Positions 27,130 through 36,417 are shown, counted from the stretch's first letter. The stretch is 64,000 nucleotides of DNA from an uncultured Allosphingosinicella sp. (GCA_934539295.1 CAKTCN010000004.1:1-64000); one strand, 5' to 3'. A program made the numbers and translations. Notes: generated by a model from the sequence alone, not told the origin.

Positions 27130-28242
27130 ATGAGCCTGATCGCCGCCGCACTCGCGCTTGCCGCCCCACCTGCACCGCCGCCGCCGGTGGTTTCGGTGCC
27201 TTACGTTCCACCGGTCTCCAAGATCCTGGTTGCACGGGCGGGCGAGGTGCGGTGCGCGGGAGATCTTGTTGCCCCGCTCCGAATGGATCCGCCGATCCCG
27301 ATGGCGTCATCGTCCACGGCACCTCCTCCGGTCGCGCTGAAGTTCCGCGTCGATGCCAGCGGGCGGCCGCTCGGCATTGCGCATGCGGTGGAAACGAGCT
27401 CAGGATCGCCATGGCATATGCGCGACATCCAACCGGCGCTTGCCGCCTGGCAGTTCGAGGCCGGGCCGGAGCGGAGCGATTGCAGCGTCACATTCACCTT
27501 CGACGCGAAGGCGGTGGAGGAAATCGATGACGAGGCTGCGCTCCGCTACGCTGCACTGAGTCGCTTCGGCACGCCGGGCTACAATGCAGCGCTTGCACGC
27601 ACTGCATTCGAGCGTGGCCGCGGCGAAGGTTCCACTTGCACCCGTCCGCTGGAGCGCAGGCGCCTGGAATATGCTCCCGCCGACCTGCTGCCCAAGGTTC
27701 CCGGCGCCCCATCCTTCACCATTGCGACTCACGACGTCGATTCCAAAGGCAAGCCGGTTCGTGCGCGTGTGCTAAGCTCCAGCGGTAACGAGGAGCTTGA
27801 CCGGCACACCTTGAAGGCGCTGCGCGCCTCACGTTTTGCGCCGGAAGAGCGGCGTGGCTGCGTGCAGATGTTCCGCCGCTCGGCGGGGCTACTCCCGGCG
27901 CCGCCTCCGATCCCCGTGCGCGGCGAGAGGCCGTCCAAGACGTGCTCGAACGGCGCAAAGCCTGCATGGAAAAAGGCGCCGTCCAGCGGTTTTCCCGAGC
28001 CGTTCAGGCGCCGCAGCATCGAAGGCTGGGCGATCGTTCGCTACGATGTCGCGCCATGGGGGCAGATCGGCAATGTCAGCGTTCTTGCTGCCGAACCGGC
28101 AAGCGATCTGGGCGAACATGCGGCCAACCTCGTGCGGAATGCCAGCAAGGTGGAAAGCGCTACCGGCTTCAGCGGATGCGTCGACATCCTTATGTTCAAG
28201 CTACCGTCCGAGGACCAGGCCAGGGACGAGGCCGAGGATTGA
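27130..28242 (+). CDS. TonB-C-terminal-like periplasmic protein
   Basis: A 370-residue protein with an N-terminal hydrophobic and Pro-rich start. Two or three regions resemble the TonB C-terminal fold: a beta strand with DASGRPLGIAHAVETSSG, then DSKGKPVRARVLSSSGNEELDRHTLKALRASRFAP, and a third near APWGQIGNVSVLAAEPAS. This pattern is common in sphingomonad proteins annotated as energy transducer TonB. There are no ExbB/ExbD or receptor genes nearby, so true TonB function is doubtful. Several Cys residues (in VRCAGD, RRGCVQM, GCVDI) suggest disulfides. Confidence 0.6.
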   Translation: MSLIAAALALAAPPAPPPPVVSVPYVPPVSKILVARAGEVRCAGDLVAPLRMDPPIPMASSSTAPPPVALKFRVDASGRPLGIAHAVETSSGSPWHMRDIQPALAAWQFEAGPERSDCSVTFTFDAKAVEEIDDEAALRYAALSRFGTPGYNAALARTAFERGRGEGSTCTRPLERRRLEYAPADLLPKVPGAPSFTIATHDVDSKGKPVRARVLSSSGNEELDRHTLKALRASRFAPEERRGCVQMFRRSAGLLPAPPPIPVRGERPSKTCSNGAKPAWKKAPSSGFPEPFRRRSIEGWAIVRYDVAPWGQIGNVSVLAAEPASDLGEHAANLVRNASKVESATGFSGCVDILMFKLPSEDQARDEAED

Positions 28243-28249
28243 TCCTCGC

Positions 28250-28286
28250 CTCCCGTCACCCCGCACGGATGGCGGGATGACGGGAG
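28250..28286. terminator. Hairpin between convergent genes
   Basis: CTCCCGTCACCCCGC and GCGGGATGACGGGAG form a long stem with one bulge. It lies between the stops of the TonB-like gene (plus) and the M28 peptidase gene (minus). It has no T-run, so a bidirectional terminator is only likely. Confidence 0.5.
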
Positions 28287-28304
28287 TGACTGGCCCGCGG
28301 GTTC

Positions 28305-29903
28305 TTAATCCTCTTCGGGATCCTTGTAGGCGAACGGGTTGGTCGGCTCGGGCTGGGTAGGCAGCACGTTGCGCGGCAGCGGCTTCTCGCTGTTCGCGGC
28401 ATCGATCAGCAGGCTTGCCAGGATCACGGACGATTGCCTGAGGTCCTGCGGGCGCAGGTGATCGAACGTGTCCACGCTCGAATGGTGTACGGTGGTGCCG
28501 TAATCGAGCGGGTCTTGGATGAACTGGAAGGCGGGCAGGCCCAGGCGCGCCATGCCGACATGGTCGGTGCCGCTGGTCGGGCCCGCGACGACCTGGCTGG
28601 CACCCATGCTGGCGAAGGGCGACAGCCATTCCTTGAGCACGGGGACTGCGGCGAAATTGCCCTCGGCATGGATGCCCCGGATCTTGCCGCCGCCGTTGTC
28701 GATGTTGAAATAGGCGACCATGTCCTTGAACCCCGGCAGCGTCGTCACCGGGAAATTCTGGTTGGAGCTCGGCCCTGCCAGCGCAGCCTCCGGATTGGTC
28801 AAGGGCGGGCGCGTCGCGATATACTTGCCGATATAGGCATAGGAACCGAGCAGGCCCTGTTCCTCTGCACCCCACAGCGCGAACCGGATGGTGCGCTTGG
28901 GCCGGACGCCCAGCGTGCGGATCAGGCGCGCGGCTTCCATGATGATCGCCGTGCCCGCCGCATTGTCGGCCGCGCCGTCGGCGGCGACCCAGCTGTCGAA
29001 ATGGGCGCCGGCCATGACATAGCCTGCCGTGGGATCGGTGCCCGGAATCTCGGCAATGACGTTGTAGGCGTTGAGGTCGCTATCGTCGAAATGGACGTTG
29101 TTGTTGAGTTCCAGCGTCACCGGGCCGCTCTTGGCGAGGCGCGCGAGCCGGCGATAATCCTCGGCCGCGATCTCCACGCCCGGCAATGCCGGCGTGTGCC
29201 CCGCATGGTAGGTATAGCCGGCACCATGGACCAGGCCATTGTTGCGATAGCTCATCCGACCCCAGGCCACGGCGCCTTCGCTCTTCAGGAATGCGTCCAG
29301 CTTCAGCGGCCAGTTGCTTCGCTCGATCCGCGCGTCGGCGGCATCGGGATCATAGGAGGGCTGGCGATATTCGTTGCGCTGTCCGATGTCGCTGTCGCCG
29401 AGGCGGCGGAAGGCGGGCTCGGTCGCATCCGTGGGATCGTTGGGCAGCGTGACCAGCACGATCTTGCCGGCCAGCTTGCCGCGCCATTCATCGAAATGAT
29501 CCTCGTCGCTGATCGGCGCGACCACCACCGGTGCGCTGATCGTGCCGTTGGTCGGCGGCGTCCAGGCAATCGGAATGGAGCGCAGCATGATCGGGCGCGG
29601 CGCCGTCATGCGCGCATGCGAGGATTCGATCCACCAGCCGCGGCCGAACGGGAAGCTTTCCGCGCGAACGTTGCTGAGGCCCCATTCGCGGAACTTGCCC
29701 TGCGTCCACGCCTCGGCCTGCCGCATGGAGGGGGAATTCGCGAGGCGCCCGCCGATGCGGTCGGTCAGGTGCGCGGCCGTCTGCACGACCTGGCCACGGT
29801 TGAAGGCTTCGTCGGACAGGCGGTTGATGGTGTTGGGGTCGGCGGCGTGTGCCGGAACGGCAGTCGAGGCGAGGAGAAAGGCGGCGGCAAGCGTGCGTGT
29901 CAT
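28305..29903 (-). CDS. Exported M28-family zinc aminopeptidase
   Basis: A 532-residue protein with signal peptide (to about AVPAHA) and a PA-type insert in the middle (about 110-260), then the M28 catalytic domain. Metal ligands and base are visible in order: His in AGAHFDSW, Asp in GAADNAAGTA, Glu-Glu in WGAEEQGLLGS, Asp in NIDNGGG and His in TTVHHSSVDTFD. The start at 29903 follows GGGGA. It probably trims peptides in the periplasm; the exact substrate is not visible. Confidence 0.93.
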   Translation of the reverse strand: MTRTLAAAFLLASTAVPAHAADPNTINRLSDEAFNRGQVVQTAAHLTDRIGGRLANSPSMRQAEAWTQGKFREWGLSNVRAESFPFGRGWWIESSHARMTAPRPIMLRSIPIAWTPPTNGTISAPVVVAPISDEDHFDEWRGKLAGKIVLVTLPNDPTDATEPAFRRLGDSDIGQRNEYRQPSYDPDAADARIERSNWPLKLDAFLKSEGAVAWGRMSYRNNGLVHGAGYTYHAGHTPALPGVEIAAEDYRRLARLAKSGPVTLELNNNVHFDDSDLNAYNVIAEIPGTDPTAGYVMAGAHFDSWVAADGAADNAAGTAIIMEAARLIRTLGVRPKRTIRFALWGAEEQGLLGSYAYIGKYIATRPPLTNPEAALAGPSSNQNFPVTTLPGFKDMVAYFNIDNGGGKIRGIHAEGNFAAVPVLKEWLSPFASMGASQVVAGPTSGTDHVGMARLGLPAFQFIQDPLDYGTTVHHSSVDTFDHLRPQDLRQSSVILASLLIDAANSEKPLPRNVLPTQPEPTNPFAYKDPEED

Positions 29904-29962
29904 GAAATCCCCTTTTCTGATGGCGCGCAACCTAGCCGGAGACCCTTCAAACGCAACAGCAA

Positions 29963-30718
29963 CTAGCCGCCACATCCCCTGCAGCCGGGATCCTTGGCGA
30001 TGCGCAGCGTCCGCATGGCGGGTGCCAACCCGTCGAACAGGTGCAGCCTGCCCGCTTGGTCCCCTCCAAAGCCGGTCAGCGCCCGGATCGCCTCCATCGC
30101 CGCCCAACTGCCTGCCAGGCCCGCCATTGCCCCCAGCACGCCGAGATCGGAGCAGGTGTCGCAATCCTCGGCGTCGAATGCATCGCCGACGAAGCAGCGA
30201 TAGCAGGGTCTGTCGGCCTCCCATCCGCGAAAGGTGCCGATCTGCGCCTGGAACTGCCCGATCGCTGCCGACACCAAGGGCACATGCGCGCGCGTGCAAT
30301 GGTCCGAGACCGCGAGGCGCGTCGCGAAATTGTCACTGCCGTCGAGCACCAGGTCGGCTCCGGCGAGCAGTTCCACGACATTGGCGCCATCGATCCGCAC
30401 CTGCCGCACGACGACATCGACATCCGCGTTCATCGCCCGCAGTCGTGACGCTGCGCGCTCGCCCTTGGACGCGCCCACGTCGTCGCCGGTAAACAGCACC
30501 TGACGCTGAAGGTTCGCCAAGCTCACCTGGTCGTCGTCGATGATCGTCAGCCTGCCGACGCCCGCCGCCGCCAGATAAAGCAGCGCCGGTGAACCGATCC
30601 CGCCCGCCCCGATCACCGCGACATGGGCGGCAAGCAGCCGCTTCTGCCCCTCGCCCCCGATCTCCTTCAGGACGATGTGGCGGGCATAGCGATCAAGCTG
30701 TTGGTCGGTTAGGGTCAC
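29963..30718 (-). CDS. moeB: MoeB/ThiF-type sulfur-carrier adenylyltransferase
   Basis: A 251-residue E1-like enzyme. The GTG start at 30718 is favoured over ATG 30757: GGAGG lies 5 nt upstream and the next residues TLTDQQLDRYARHI are the normal MoeB beginning. Motifs: GAGGIGSPALLYLAAAG (nucleotide site), the R-finger in LANLQRQVLF, a zinc Cys pair in CYRCF and a second in GCRGCGG. Such enzymes adenylate MoaD or ThiS. There is no rhodanese domain. It is the last gene of the ubiE-ubiB-coaC-coaB-doxX-dut-moeB run. Confidence 0.88.
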   Translation of the reverse strand: MTLTDQQLDRYARHIVLKEIGGEGQKRLLAAHVAVIGAGGIGSPALLYLAAAGVGRLTIIDDDQVSLANLQRQVLFTGDDVGASKGERAASRLRAMNADVDVVVRQVRIDGANVVELLAGADLVLDGSDNFATRLAVSDHCTRAHVPLVSAAIGQFQAQIGTFRGWEADRPCYRCFVGDAFDAEDCDTCSDLGVLGAMAGLAGSWAAMEAIRALTGFGGDQAGRLHLFDGLAPAMRTLRIAKDPGCRGCGG

Positions 30719-30767
30719 GTCTTCCTCCGGCTGCCCGGTGGTGGGTGTCGGGAGCATGATAGCGGAT

Positions 30768-31205
30768 TTAACGCCCCGTGGATCCAAAGCCGCCATGCCC
30801 CCGCGCGGTGGCATCCAGTTCGTCCACCTCTGCCCAGCGCGCCTTCAGCACGGGGGCGGGGATGAGCTGTGCAATGCGCTCGCCGCGCACGATCTCGAAC
30901 GGCTCGTCGCCCCAATTGGCCAGAATGATCTTCAATTCGCCGCGATAGTCGCTGTCGATCGTGCCGGGCGTGTTGGGGCAAGTGATGCCGTGCTTCAGCG
31001 CCAGCCCCGAACGCGGGCGCACCTGCACCTCATAGCCTTCGGGTATGGCGATGGCGAAGCCCGTGGCGACCGCGTGGCGTTGCCCCGGCGCCATCGTCAG
31101 CGTCTCGGCCGCAACAATGTCCATGCCGGCCGCCCCCGCCGTCGCATAAGCGGGAAGGGGCAGGCCCCGGCCATGTTCAAGACGCTTCAGCCGTATTTCG
31201 ATCAT
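30768..31205 (-). CDS. dut: Deoxyuridine 5'-triphosphate nucleotidohydrolase
   Basis: A 145-residue trimeric dUTPase that makes dUMP and keeps uracil out of DNA. All motifs are present: [45 protein letters not shown] and the C-terminal [10 protein letters not shown]. The start at 31205 overlaps the upstream doxX end by 29 nt. It is adjacent to coaB and coaC, as in many bacteria. Confidence 0.96.
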   Translation of the reverse strand: MIEIRLKRLEHGRGLPLPAYATAGAAGMDIVAAETLTMAPGQRHAVATGFAIAIPEGYEVQVRPRSGLALKHGITCPNTPGTIDSDYRGELKIILANWGDEPFEIVRGERIAQLIPAPVLKARWAEVDELDATARGHGGFGSTGR

Positions 31206-31629
31206 GCCCGCTTCTTTTCTCCAAAATGGCATCGACCGCGTAGCGTCCGCCGCCCCGACCCGCAAACAGGTTCCCGAGGAAGACGAGGATCAGGGCCGGC
31301 CACCAGCCCGCAAAACCTTGTGTCCAGTGCACCATCCATACCGCCACCACGAACACGAACATGGTGACGAGCCCCGCCGCCCGCGTGAAGAGCCCGAGCA
31401 CGAAGGCGATGCCGCACAGGAACTGCGCCCATACGCAGAGCGGCGCGAGGACGTGCACTGCTGGAAAGCCGAACTGGGTAAGGAACGTTTCGAACTCGTC
31501 CATCCGCGCGGCGCTGAAGACGTTGTCGTGGCTCTGGTAGATGAGGAACGCGCCGGTGATCAGGCGCAGCAGCAGATAATCCAGCTCTTCGAAGCGCTTC
31601 AACGGCTTCAGCAACAACCAGTCCAGCAT
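31177..31629 (-). CDS. DoxX-family membrane protein
   Basis: A 150-residue four-segment membrane protein starting at [16 protein letters not shown], with GGGGGATG about 7 nt upstream. The segments around [41 protein letters not shown] and [16 protein letters not shown] match DoxX-like proteins of unknown role, sometimes tied to redox reactions. It overlaps dut and follows coaB by 4 nt, so it is part of the operon. Confidence 0.8.
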   Translation of the reverse strand: MLDWLLLKPLKRFEELDYLLLRLITGAFLIYQSHDNVFSAARMDEFETFLTQFGFPAVHVLAPLCVWAQFLCGIAFVLGLFTRAAGLVTMFVFVVAVWMVHWTQGFAGWWPALILVFLGNLFAGRGGGRYAVDAILEKRSGHDRNTAEAS

Positions 31630-31633
31630 GTCG

Positions 31634-32272
31634 TCATCCCCCTGTTGCGGCAGCGATCCTCCCGGCAATCCGCGTCGCCACCTCTTCCTTGCTCAGCCTG
31701 TCCCAGCTCTCGATCCCGTCCGCGGTGACGAGATGGATCTGGTTCATGTCTCCTCCCATCACGTCGCCCGAAACGTCGTTGGCGATGATCCAGTCGGCGC
31801 CCTTGCGCACCCTTTTGGCCTGGCCCTCGGCGACCGCGTCGTCGGTTTCGGCCGCAAAGCCCACCAGCAGCGAAGGGCGGAGCGGATGGCGGCCAAGGCC
31901 CGCCAATATGTCAGGATTCGCCCGCCATTCCAGTGCCGGCGGACCCGCGGATTTCTTGAGCTTGGACGGGGAGGGGACGACGCCCCAATCCGCCACTGCG
32001 GCGACCATCACGGCAATGTCGGCGGGCAGGGCCGCATGCACCGCGGCCTCCATCTCCAGCGCCGTTTCAACGTCGATCCGCGTCACGCCGGCAGGGGTGG
32101 GGAGGCAAACGGGTCCCGCCACCAGCGTGACGCGTGCGCCCGATGCTGCCAGCGCGCCGGCTATGGCAAAGCCCTGTTTGCCCGACGACCTGTTCGCGAT
32201 GACCCGCACCGGATCGATCGGTTCGTGCGTGGGCCCGGCCGTGACCAGCACGTGCTTGCCCGCCAGACTCAT
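31634..32272 (-). CDS. coaB: Phosphopantothenate-cysteine ligase domain (CoaB), separate gene
   Basis: A 212-residue protein equal to the C-terminal half of the usual CoaBC fusion. It starts MSLAGKHVLVTAGPTHEPIDPVR, has NRSSGKQG, the KLKKS lysines, WRANPDILAGL and the catalytic Asn in IIANDVSG. It joins cysteine to 4'-phosphopantothenate. The ATG overlaps the coaC stop (ATGA, 32269-32272), so the fused enzyme is here two coupled genes. Either a true split or the result of an old frameshift; the domain itself looks intact. Confidence 0.9.
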   Translation of the reverse strand: MSLAGKHVLVTAGPTHEPIDPVRVIANRSSGKQGFAIAGALAASGARVTLVAGPVCLPTPAGVTRIDVETALEMEAAVHAALPADIAVMVAAVADWGVVPSPSKLKKSAGPPALEWRANPDILAGLGRHPLRPSLLVGFAAETDDAVAEGQAKRVRKGADWIIANDVSGDVMGGDMNQIHLVTADGIESWDRLSKEEVATRIAGRIAAATGG

Positions 32273-32811
32273 GCGCCAAGCGCGGCCTTGATCGCGTCCA
32301 GGATCGCGGCCGGCTCGGGCAGGCGGCCCGGGCCATATTCGCCGCAGGCCATCTCGCCCTCGTCAGGCTCCAGCACCGTGATGCCATCCGCGCGCAGCTG
32401 CGCCACGTTGCGCTGCGTCGCCCTGTGCAGCCACATCCGCACGTTCATCGCGGGCGCGGCCAGCACCGGCTTGTCGGTGGCGAGCAGCAGGGTGGTGGCA
32501 AGGTCGTCCGCCATGCCCGCCGCCATCTTGGCCAGCAGATCCGCCGTTGCCGGCGCCACCACGACGAGGTCGGCTGCGCGGGAAAGCTGGATATGCCCCA
32601 TCTCGACCTCGTCCTTAAGGTCCCACAGGCTGGTATGGACCTGGTTCTCCGACAGGGCCGCTAGCGTCATGGCGGTGACGAAGTGCGTCGCTCCTTCCGT
32701 CAGAACGCATGTTACGCTGCCGCCGCCCTTGCGGATCAGCCGCACCAGCTCCGCCGCCTTGTAGGCCGCGATCCCGCCGCCCACGATCAGAAGAATGCGC
32801 TTGCCGTTCAT
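32269..32811 (-). CDS. coaC: Phosphopantothenoylcysteine decarboxylase domain (CoaC), separate gene
   Basis: A 180-residue flavoprotein equal to the N-terminal half of CoaBC. Motifs: LIVGGGIAAYKAAELVR, the catalytic His in MGHIQLSRAAD, APAMNVRMW and the active Cys in MACGEYGPGR. It decarboxylates phosphopantothenoylcysteine to phosphopantetheine. It lies 4 nt after ubiB and is ATGA-coupled to coaB. Confidence 0.93.
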   Translation of the reverse strand: MNGKRILLIVGGGIAAYKAAELVRLIRKGGGSVTCVLTEGATHFVTAMTLAALSENQVHTSLWDLKDEVEMGHIQLSRAADLVVVAPATADLLAKMAAGMADDLATTLLLATDKPVLAAPAMNVRMWLHRATQRNVAQLRADGITVLEPDEGEMACGEYGPGRLPEPAAILDAIKAALGA

Positions 32812-32815
32812 CGGC

Positions 32816-34348
32816 TCAGATTAGGAGCAACGTCGCCGCGACGCCAGCTACGGCAGAAAGCACCGCCGTCAGCGCGTGCAGCCCGAAGCGCGGCGGCTGC
32901 ACCACGGCGACTTCGCGCAGCGGCGGGGCGGGGGGCGCGGCGCCCGGCGCGGGATAGTAATAGTCGAGCCGGCGGATCAGGTCGGGAAGCTTTCTCAAGG
33001 TGCGGACGTTGCGCACGATCTCGTCCGCGATGCGCGCCTCGGGCCCGAGTTCGGTGCGCAGCCAATCCTCCAGGAACGGGCGCCCCGTTTCCCACATGTT
33101 GATGTCGGGATCGAGGCTGGTCGCCACGCCCTCCACTGTCACCATCGTCTTCTGGAGCAGCAGCAGGTGCGGCTGGGTCGGCATGTCGAAATCACGAGTG
33201 ATGGTGAACAGCCCGTCCAGCATCTGCCCGACCGAAATGTCCTTCACGGGAAGGCCGCGGATCGGCTCGCCCACGGCGCGGAGCGCGGTCGCGAATTCCT
33301 CGATATTGTGGTGCGCGGGAACGTACTGCGCTTCGAAATGGATCTCGGCCACGCGGCGGTAATTGCCGGTGATGAGGCCGTAGAGGATCTCCGCCAGCCA
33401 CAGGCGTGCCTGCCGGTCTACGCGGCCCATGATGCCGAAGTCGATGGCCGCGATCCGCCCGTCGGCAAGGGCGAAGAGGTTCCCGTGGTGAAGGTCGGCG
33501 TGGAAGAAGCCGTCCACCACCGCCTGGCGCAGGAATGCACGCACCAGGGTTGCCGCCAGGTCTTTCAGGTCGTGCCCCGCCGCAACCAGGCCCTCGCGGT
33601 CGGTCAGCTTGATCCCGTCGACCCAATCCATGGTCATGACGCGCCGCGCCGAGCGGCTCCAGTCGATCGACGGCACGACAAAGCCGGCCTCTGCCGCCAT
33701 GCCCTCGCGAAGCTCTGAGGCCGACGCGGCCTCGCGGCGCAGGTTCAGTTCGCGCATTGTCCATTGGCGGAAATGCGCAACCACGAGGCGCGGGCGCAGG
33801 CGCGCAAGCTCGCCGCCCATCGATTCGGCCTGCGCGGCTGCCCACTCATAGGTGTCGAGCGCTTCGGCGAAATCATCCTCGATGCCCGGCCGCAGCACCT
33901 TCACCGCGACCGTGCGCCCGTCGACTGTGACCGCCTTGTGCACCTGCGCGATCGACGCCGCCCCGACCGGGTCGGGGTCGAACGCGGCATAGGCCTGTTC
34001 GAGCGGCATTTCGAGCGCCTGCTCGATCGTGGCGCGGATCCGATCGAATGGAGCAGGCGGAAGCCGGTCCTGCAGCCGCTGCAGATCGTTGGCGGCATCG
34101 ACCCCGACCAGGTCCGGGCGGGTGGCCAGCGACTGGCCCAGCTTGATCGCAGCCGGGCCGATGCTCTGGAATGCCGTTGCATAAGCCGGCATGGCCGGCA
34201 CCCGCGCGCCGAAGCGAGCAATGCGGGCAAGCCTGCGCACCGGCGTCGGCGTGTTGGGATCGCGCTCGATCCCGCGCAAGGCGCCGTGCCGCGCCAGCAC
34301 CCGGCCCCATTTCAGGAGCCGCAGGACGTGAGTGGCGGACGTGGTCAA
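32816..34348 (-). CDS. ubiB: Ubiquinone biosynthesis atypical kinase UbiB
   Basis: A 510-residue ABC1/UbiB-family protein. Family marks are the KxGQ motif as AAIKLGQSLATRPD, the Ala-rich loop VGAASIAQVH, VAVKVLRPG and the catalytic FFHADLHHGNLFA with IDFGIMGR. Two C-terminal hydrophobic segments (from about 485) anchor it to the inner membrane. It has ATPase activity needed for coenzyme Q synthesis in the family. The ATG overlaps the ubiE stop (ATGA). Confidence 0.95.
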   Translation of the reverse strand: MTTSATHVLRLLKWGRVLARHGALRGIERDPNTPTPVRRLARIARFGARVPAMPAYATAFQSIGPAAIKLGQSLATRPDLVGVDAANDLQRLQDRLPPAPFDRIRATIEQALEMPLEQAYAAFDPDPVGAASIAQVHKAVTVDGRTVAVKVLRPGIEDDFAEALDTYEWAAAQAESMGGELARLRPRLVVAHFRQWTMRELNLRREAASASELREGMAAEAGFVVPSIDWSRSARRVMTMDWVDGIKLTDREGLVAAGHDLKDLAATLVRAFLRQAVVDGFFHADLHHGNLFALADGRIAAIDFGIMGRVDRQARLWLAEILYGLITGNYRRVAEIHFEAQYVPAHHNIEEFATALRAVGEPIRGLPVKDISVGQMLDGLFTITRDFDMPTQPHLLLLQKTMVTVEGVATSLDPDINMWETGRPFLEDWLRTELGPEARIADEIVRNVRTLRKLPDLIRRLDYYYPAPGAAPPAPPLREVAVVQPPRFGLHALTAVLSAVAGVAATLLLI

Positions 34349-35073
34349 ATCTTCCAGCCGCTATGAATAGCCACTGCGCCGCCCAGGATCGGCTCATACG
34401 AAACACGCGCAAAGCCGGCTCCCTCGATCATGCCGGCAAAGGTCGGCATGTCCGGAAAGCGGCGGATCGATTCGATGAGGTAGCGATAGCTGTCCTCGTC
34501 CCTGGCCACCGCCCCGCCGATCCGCGGCACCAGATGGTGGCTGTAAAGGTCATAGGCTTGCCTGAAGCCCGGCCAGGTCGTGGTGGAGAATTCCAGGCAG
34601 AAGAAGCGTCCGCCGAAGCGCAGCACGCGATGCGCTTCCTTGAGCGCCGCCGGTATGTCCGTCACGTTGCGAATGCCGAACGCGATCGTATAGGCATCGA
34701 AGCTCTTGTCCGAAAAGCTCAGGACTTCGGCATTCTCCTCGGCCCACGCAAAGCCGGACAGGTTCCGCTTGGCTGCGCGGTCCATGCCGACGGCCAGCAT
34801 CTCCGGGTTGATGTCGGCGACGGTTATGCTCGCGCCCGATGGCGCCATGCGGAAGGCGATGTCGCCGGTGCCGCCGGCCATGTCGAGGATCGCCTCGCCC
34901 ATCTTCGGCTTCACCTTGGCGACGAAATGGTTCTTCCAAAGCCGGTGCATGCCCCCCGACATGAGGTCGTTCATGATGTCGTAGCTCGACGCCACGCTGG
35001 AGAAGACGCCGCGCACGCGGCTCGTCTTTTCCTGAGGATCCACGTCCTCATAGCCGAAGGAAACCTTGCTCAT
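34345..35073 (-). CDS. ubiE: UbiE C-methyltransferase (ubiquinone/menaquinone)
   Basis: A 242-residue SAM methyltransferase starting at MSKVSFGYEDVDPQEK. Signatures: VFSSVASSYDIMNDLMSGGMHRLWK, the SAM loop ILDMAGGTGDIA, AFGIRNVTDIPAAL and the C-terminal GGAVAIHSGWK. It methylates the benzoquinol ring. First gene of the run down to moeB. The frame stays open a long way upstream, across mutM on the other strand, but that part is only a GC-rich shadow. Confidence 0.96.
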   Translation of the reverse strand: MSKVSFGYEDVDPQEKTSRVRGVFSSVASSYDIMNDLMSGGMHRLWKNHFVAKVKPKMGEAILDMAGGTGDIAFRMAPSGASITVADINPEMLAVGMDRAAKRNLSGFAWAEENAEVLSFSDKSFDAYTIAFGIRNVTDIPAALKEAHRVLRFGGRFFCLEFSTTTWPGFRQAYDLYSHHLVPRIGGAVARDEDSYRYLIESIRRFPDMPTFAGMIEGAGFARVSYEPILGGAVAIHSGWKI

Positions 35074-35119
35074 GGCGCGCGTCCTAGCAGCAATTCGTGC
35101 CTTTGCACCAATCACAAAT

Positions 35120-35202
35120 CCGTTCGTGTCGAGCGAAGCCGACACGGCAACGGGCCTCGGCTTCGGTCGGCCAAGTGTCTCGACTTCGCTCGACACGAAC
35201 GG
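35120..35202. repeat. Dispersed palindromic repeat, TTCGCTCGA type
   Basis: CCGTTCGTGTCGAGCGAAG pairs with CTTCGCTCGACACGAACGG around a GGGCCTCGGCTTCGGTCGGCC core. It fills the divergent gap between ubiE and mutM and ends 15 nt before the mutM start, so the mutM promoter may lie within or beside it. Confidence 0.85.
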
Positions 35203-35217
35203 GTAAGGATGCGGGGA

Positions 35218-36030
35218 ATGCCCGAACTTCCCGAAGTCGAGACCACCGTCCGCGGCCTGCGCCCCGTGCTCGAAGGTCGCCGCCTCGCATCCGTCGAGAC
35301 CCGGCGCGCCGACCTGCGCCGCGCCTTCCCCGACGACCTTCGCCAGCGGCTCACCGGGGCGCACATCACTGCGCTCGGCCGCCGTGCCAAATACGGCCTG
35401 ATCGACACCGATCGCGGCGACACGATGATCTTTCACCTCGGCATGTCGGGGCGCTGGCGGATCGATCCGGAAACGATCGGCACGCACGACCACCTGCTGG
35501 TCGAAACGGACGCAGGCCGCCGCCTCGCGCTCAACGATCCTCGCCGCTTCGGCTCGGTCGATCTCGTCCGCACCGACTCGATCCACGGCTACGAGCCTTT
35601 CCGCCGCATGGGTCCGGAGCCGCTCGGCCCCGACTTCGACGGCGTGTATCTCGCCGACGCGCTTCAAGGCCGCGCCGCGCCGATCAAGGCACTGCTGCTG
35701 GACCAGCGGATCGTGGCGGGACTCGGCAACATCTATGTGTGCGAGGCGCTGCACATCGCCCGCATCGCGCCGGGCAGGGCCGGCGGCAGGATCGCGCGTC
35801 CCCGGCTCGACGCGCTGGTGCAGGCGGTCAAGGACGTGCTCCTCTCGGCGATCGAGGCCGGCGGATCGACTCTGCGCGACTATGCTCGTCCCGACGGTGA
35901 ACTCGGCTATTTTTCCAAGCAGTTCCTGGTTTATGGCCGCGAGGGCGATCCTTGCGGATGCGGCGCCCCGATACGCCGCCGTGCAGAAGGGGGGCGCTCC
36001 ACCTTCTACTGCGCTGCATGCCAGAAATAG
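35218..36030 (+). CDS. mutM: Formamidopyrimidine-DNA glycosylase
   Basis: A 270-residue base-excision enzyme that removes 8-oxoguanine. The start at 35218 gives the required Pro after Met (PELPEVETTVRGL), the catalytic N-terminus; the in-frame ATG at 35209 would block it. Also visible: GRRAKYGLI with the Lys of the family, HLGMSGRWR, DPRRFGSV, LDQRIVAGLGNIYVCEAL and a C-terminal zinc finger with Cys pairs in PCGCG and YCAAC. Confidence 0.97.
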   Translation: MPELPEVETTVRGLRPVLEGRRLASVETRRADLRRAFPDDLRQRLTGAHITALGRRAKYGLIDTDRGDTMIFHLGMSGRWRIDPETIGTHDHLLVETDAGRRLALNDPRRFGSVDLVRTDSIHGYEPFRRMGPEPLGPDFDGVYLADALQGRAAPIKALLLDQRIVAGLGNIYVCEALHIARIAPGRAGGRIARPRLDALVQAVKDVLLSAIEAGGSTLRDYARPDGELGYFSKQFLVYGREGDPCGCGAPIRRRAEGGRSTFYCAACQK

Positions 36031-36127
36031 TTGACCCGCAACGGCTTCGCGCATAGAGAGCGCCCCTGGCCGGTGCGGACACTGATTCCGCGCCGTTTTC
36101 TTTTCACGAGCTTTGAGGCACTTCACG

Positions 36128-36391
36128 ATGGCGAATACGCCGCAGGCAAAAAAACGCATCCGTCGCAACGCGCGCCGCGCCGACATCAATGGCGCCCGCG
36201 TCAGCCGTATCCGCACCTTCGTCAAGGCTGTCGAAGCTGCGCTGGCGAGCGGTGACAAGGCGGCTGCCGAGGCTGCGCTGACCAAGGTTCAGCCGGAACT
36301 GGCCCGCGGCGTGTCCAAGGGTGTGGTTCACAAGAACACCGCGGCGCGCAAGTTCTCGCGCCTGACCAAGCGGGCTGCTGCGCTCGCCTGA
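36128..36391 (+). CDS. rpsT: 30S ribosomal protein S20
   Basis: An 87-residue S20, starting at [14 protein letters not shown]. The rest ([24 protein letters not shown]) is typical. It binds the 5' domain of 16S rRNA. Upstream of dnaA in the same direction, as usual in alphaproteobacteria, and closed by its own terminator. Confidence 0.97.
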   Translation: MANTPQAKKRIRRNARRADINGARVSRIRTFVKAVEAALASGDKAAAEAALTKVQPELARGVSKGVVHKNTAARKFSRLTKRAAALA

Positions 36392-36417
36392 CGCGCACAC
36401 CGTTTTACGGTTTCAAG

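Noticed and set aside
35074..36285. Upstream extension of the ubiE frame across mutM
   Set aside because: The extra 400 codons are antisense to mutM and to a palindromic repeat; UbiE proper starts at 35073.
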